64,000 bases of DNA from Pseudooceanicola antarcticus (GTDB lineage Bacteria; Pseudomonadota; Alphaproteobacteria; Rhodobacterales; Rhodobacteraceae), in contig NZ_OBEA01000001.1 in NCBI RefSeq assembly GCF_900215355.1, positions 867,266 to 931,265 on the forward strand. The letters run 5' to 3'. The translations under genes were made by a program, and so were the position numbers. The notes below the pieces were generated by a model. That model did no database searches and had not been told where the DNA came from. It was given only the letters and a program-made list of their open reading frames with translations. Shown piece by piece: positions 63,896 to 64,000 of the stretch (its first letter is position 1; every line of letters starts with the position of its first letter).

Positions 63896-64000
63896 CACCG
63901 GCGGCGCTGAGGCGCACCGGGGCGCCACGGAGGCGGACGGAACGGAGGGCGGCGGAGCTGCTTGAAGGACCTGAAGCTGAGGTGGTGATAGAAATTCAGA
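63896..64000 (+). ncRNA. rRNA operon leader (5' of 16S rRNA)
   Basis: The run from CACCGGCGGCGCTGAGGCGC to GCTTGAAGGACCTGAAGCTG and GAAATTCAGA is recognisable as the leader directly before 16S rRNA in Rhodobacterales. The mature 16S (beginning near AGAGTTTGAT) should start within a few tens of bases after the window. No mature rRNA is in view. Confidence 0.7.

Noticed and set aside
63458..63928. A 156-residue minus-strand frame near the right edge
   Set aside because: It runs through the AT-rich rRNA promoter element and has no protein-like pattern; the promoter explains the region better.

Overview
The window looks like a stretch of core chromosome from a Roseobacter-group member of the Rhodobacterales (Alphaproteobacteria). 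The GC content is high. The gene sets are typical of that group: a TrcR-type cell-cycle regulator, ffs-dnaX-ybaB-recR, an FnrL-linked ccoNOQP/ccoGHIS region, rsfS-rlmH-gpmI-envC-ctpA, and yejABEF. Intergenic hairpin repeats with a GAGTATTT core recur. I see no phage, integrase, insertion sequence, CRISPR array or conjugation gene. The genus cannot be fixed from the sequence alone.

Layout. 0-3.4 kb: end of a quinone oxidoreductase, secreted RNase T2, trcR and a FAD oxidoreductase. 3.4-7.3 kb: recR, ybaB, dnaX and the SRP RNA (minus strand), then two apparently decayed small genes. 7.4-12.7 kb: a Tat-exported nucleotidase, NudC, an SRPBCC protein, prephenate dehydratase and a membrane-anchored cytochrome c. 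13-19 kb: a YejABEF peptide importer whose ATPase carries an unusual two-helix membrane insertion. 19-32.5 kb: the microaerobic block hemN/fnrL, alaE, uspA, ccoNOQP, a LysR gene with two tiny coupled ORFs, and ccoGHIS, tied together by four FNR boxes. 32.5-42.8 kb: a D,D-carboxypeptidase, HAD hydrolase, clpS, rsmC-like methyltransferase, a degenerate SDR, hemF, a YihY protein, hemE, hemC, a small secreted protein and rppH. 43-48 kb: LysR/glutaryl-CoA dehydrogenase, a glyoxalase-fold protein and LysR/zinc-less alcohol dehydrogenase. 48-54 kb: ctpA, envC, gpmI, rlmH, rsfS and a ferredoxin reductase. 54-63 kb: leuC, leuD, membrane proteins, a nuclease/phosphatase-fold protein, a cytoplasmic globin-coupled chemoreceptor, leuB and an EamA transporter. 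The right edge has tRNA-Pro(CGG), then an rRNA-type promoter and leader, so a 16S gene should start just beyond the window.

How the genes fit together. Four haem-synthesis genes (hemC, hemE, hemF, hemN) supply the cbb3 oxidase and its assembly proteins, and FnrL probably controls hemN, uspA, ccoNOQP and ccoGHIS. NudC and RppH act on nucleotide or RNA 5' ends. EnvC, CtpA and the carboxypeptidase work on the cell wall. LeuCD and LeuB are one pathway split by unrelated genes.

I found no obvious new defence or mobile system. The most unusual items are a ~230-bp composite inverted repeat present at two loci, the membrane hairpin inside the YejF ATPase, an SDR without its catalytic Tyr and Lys, two tiny coupled ORFs beside a LysR gene with a perfect operator dyad, and two neighbouring genes that look broken.
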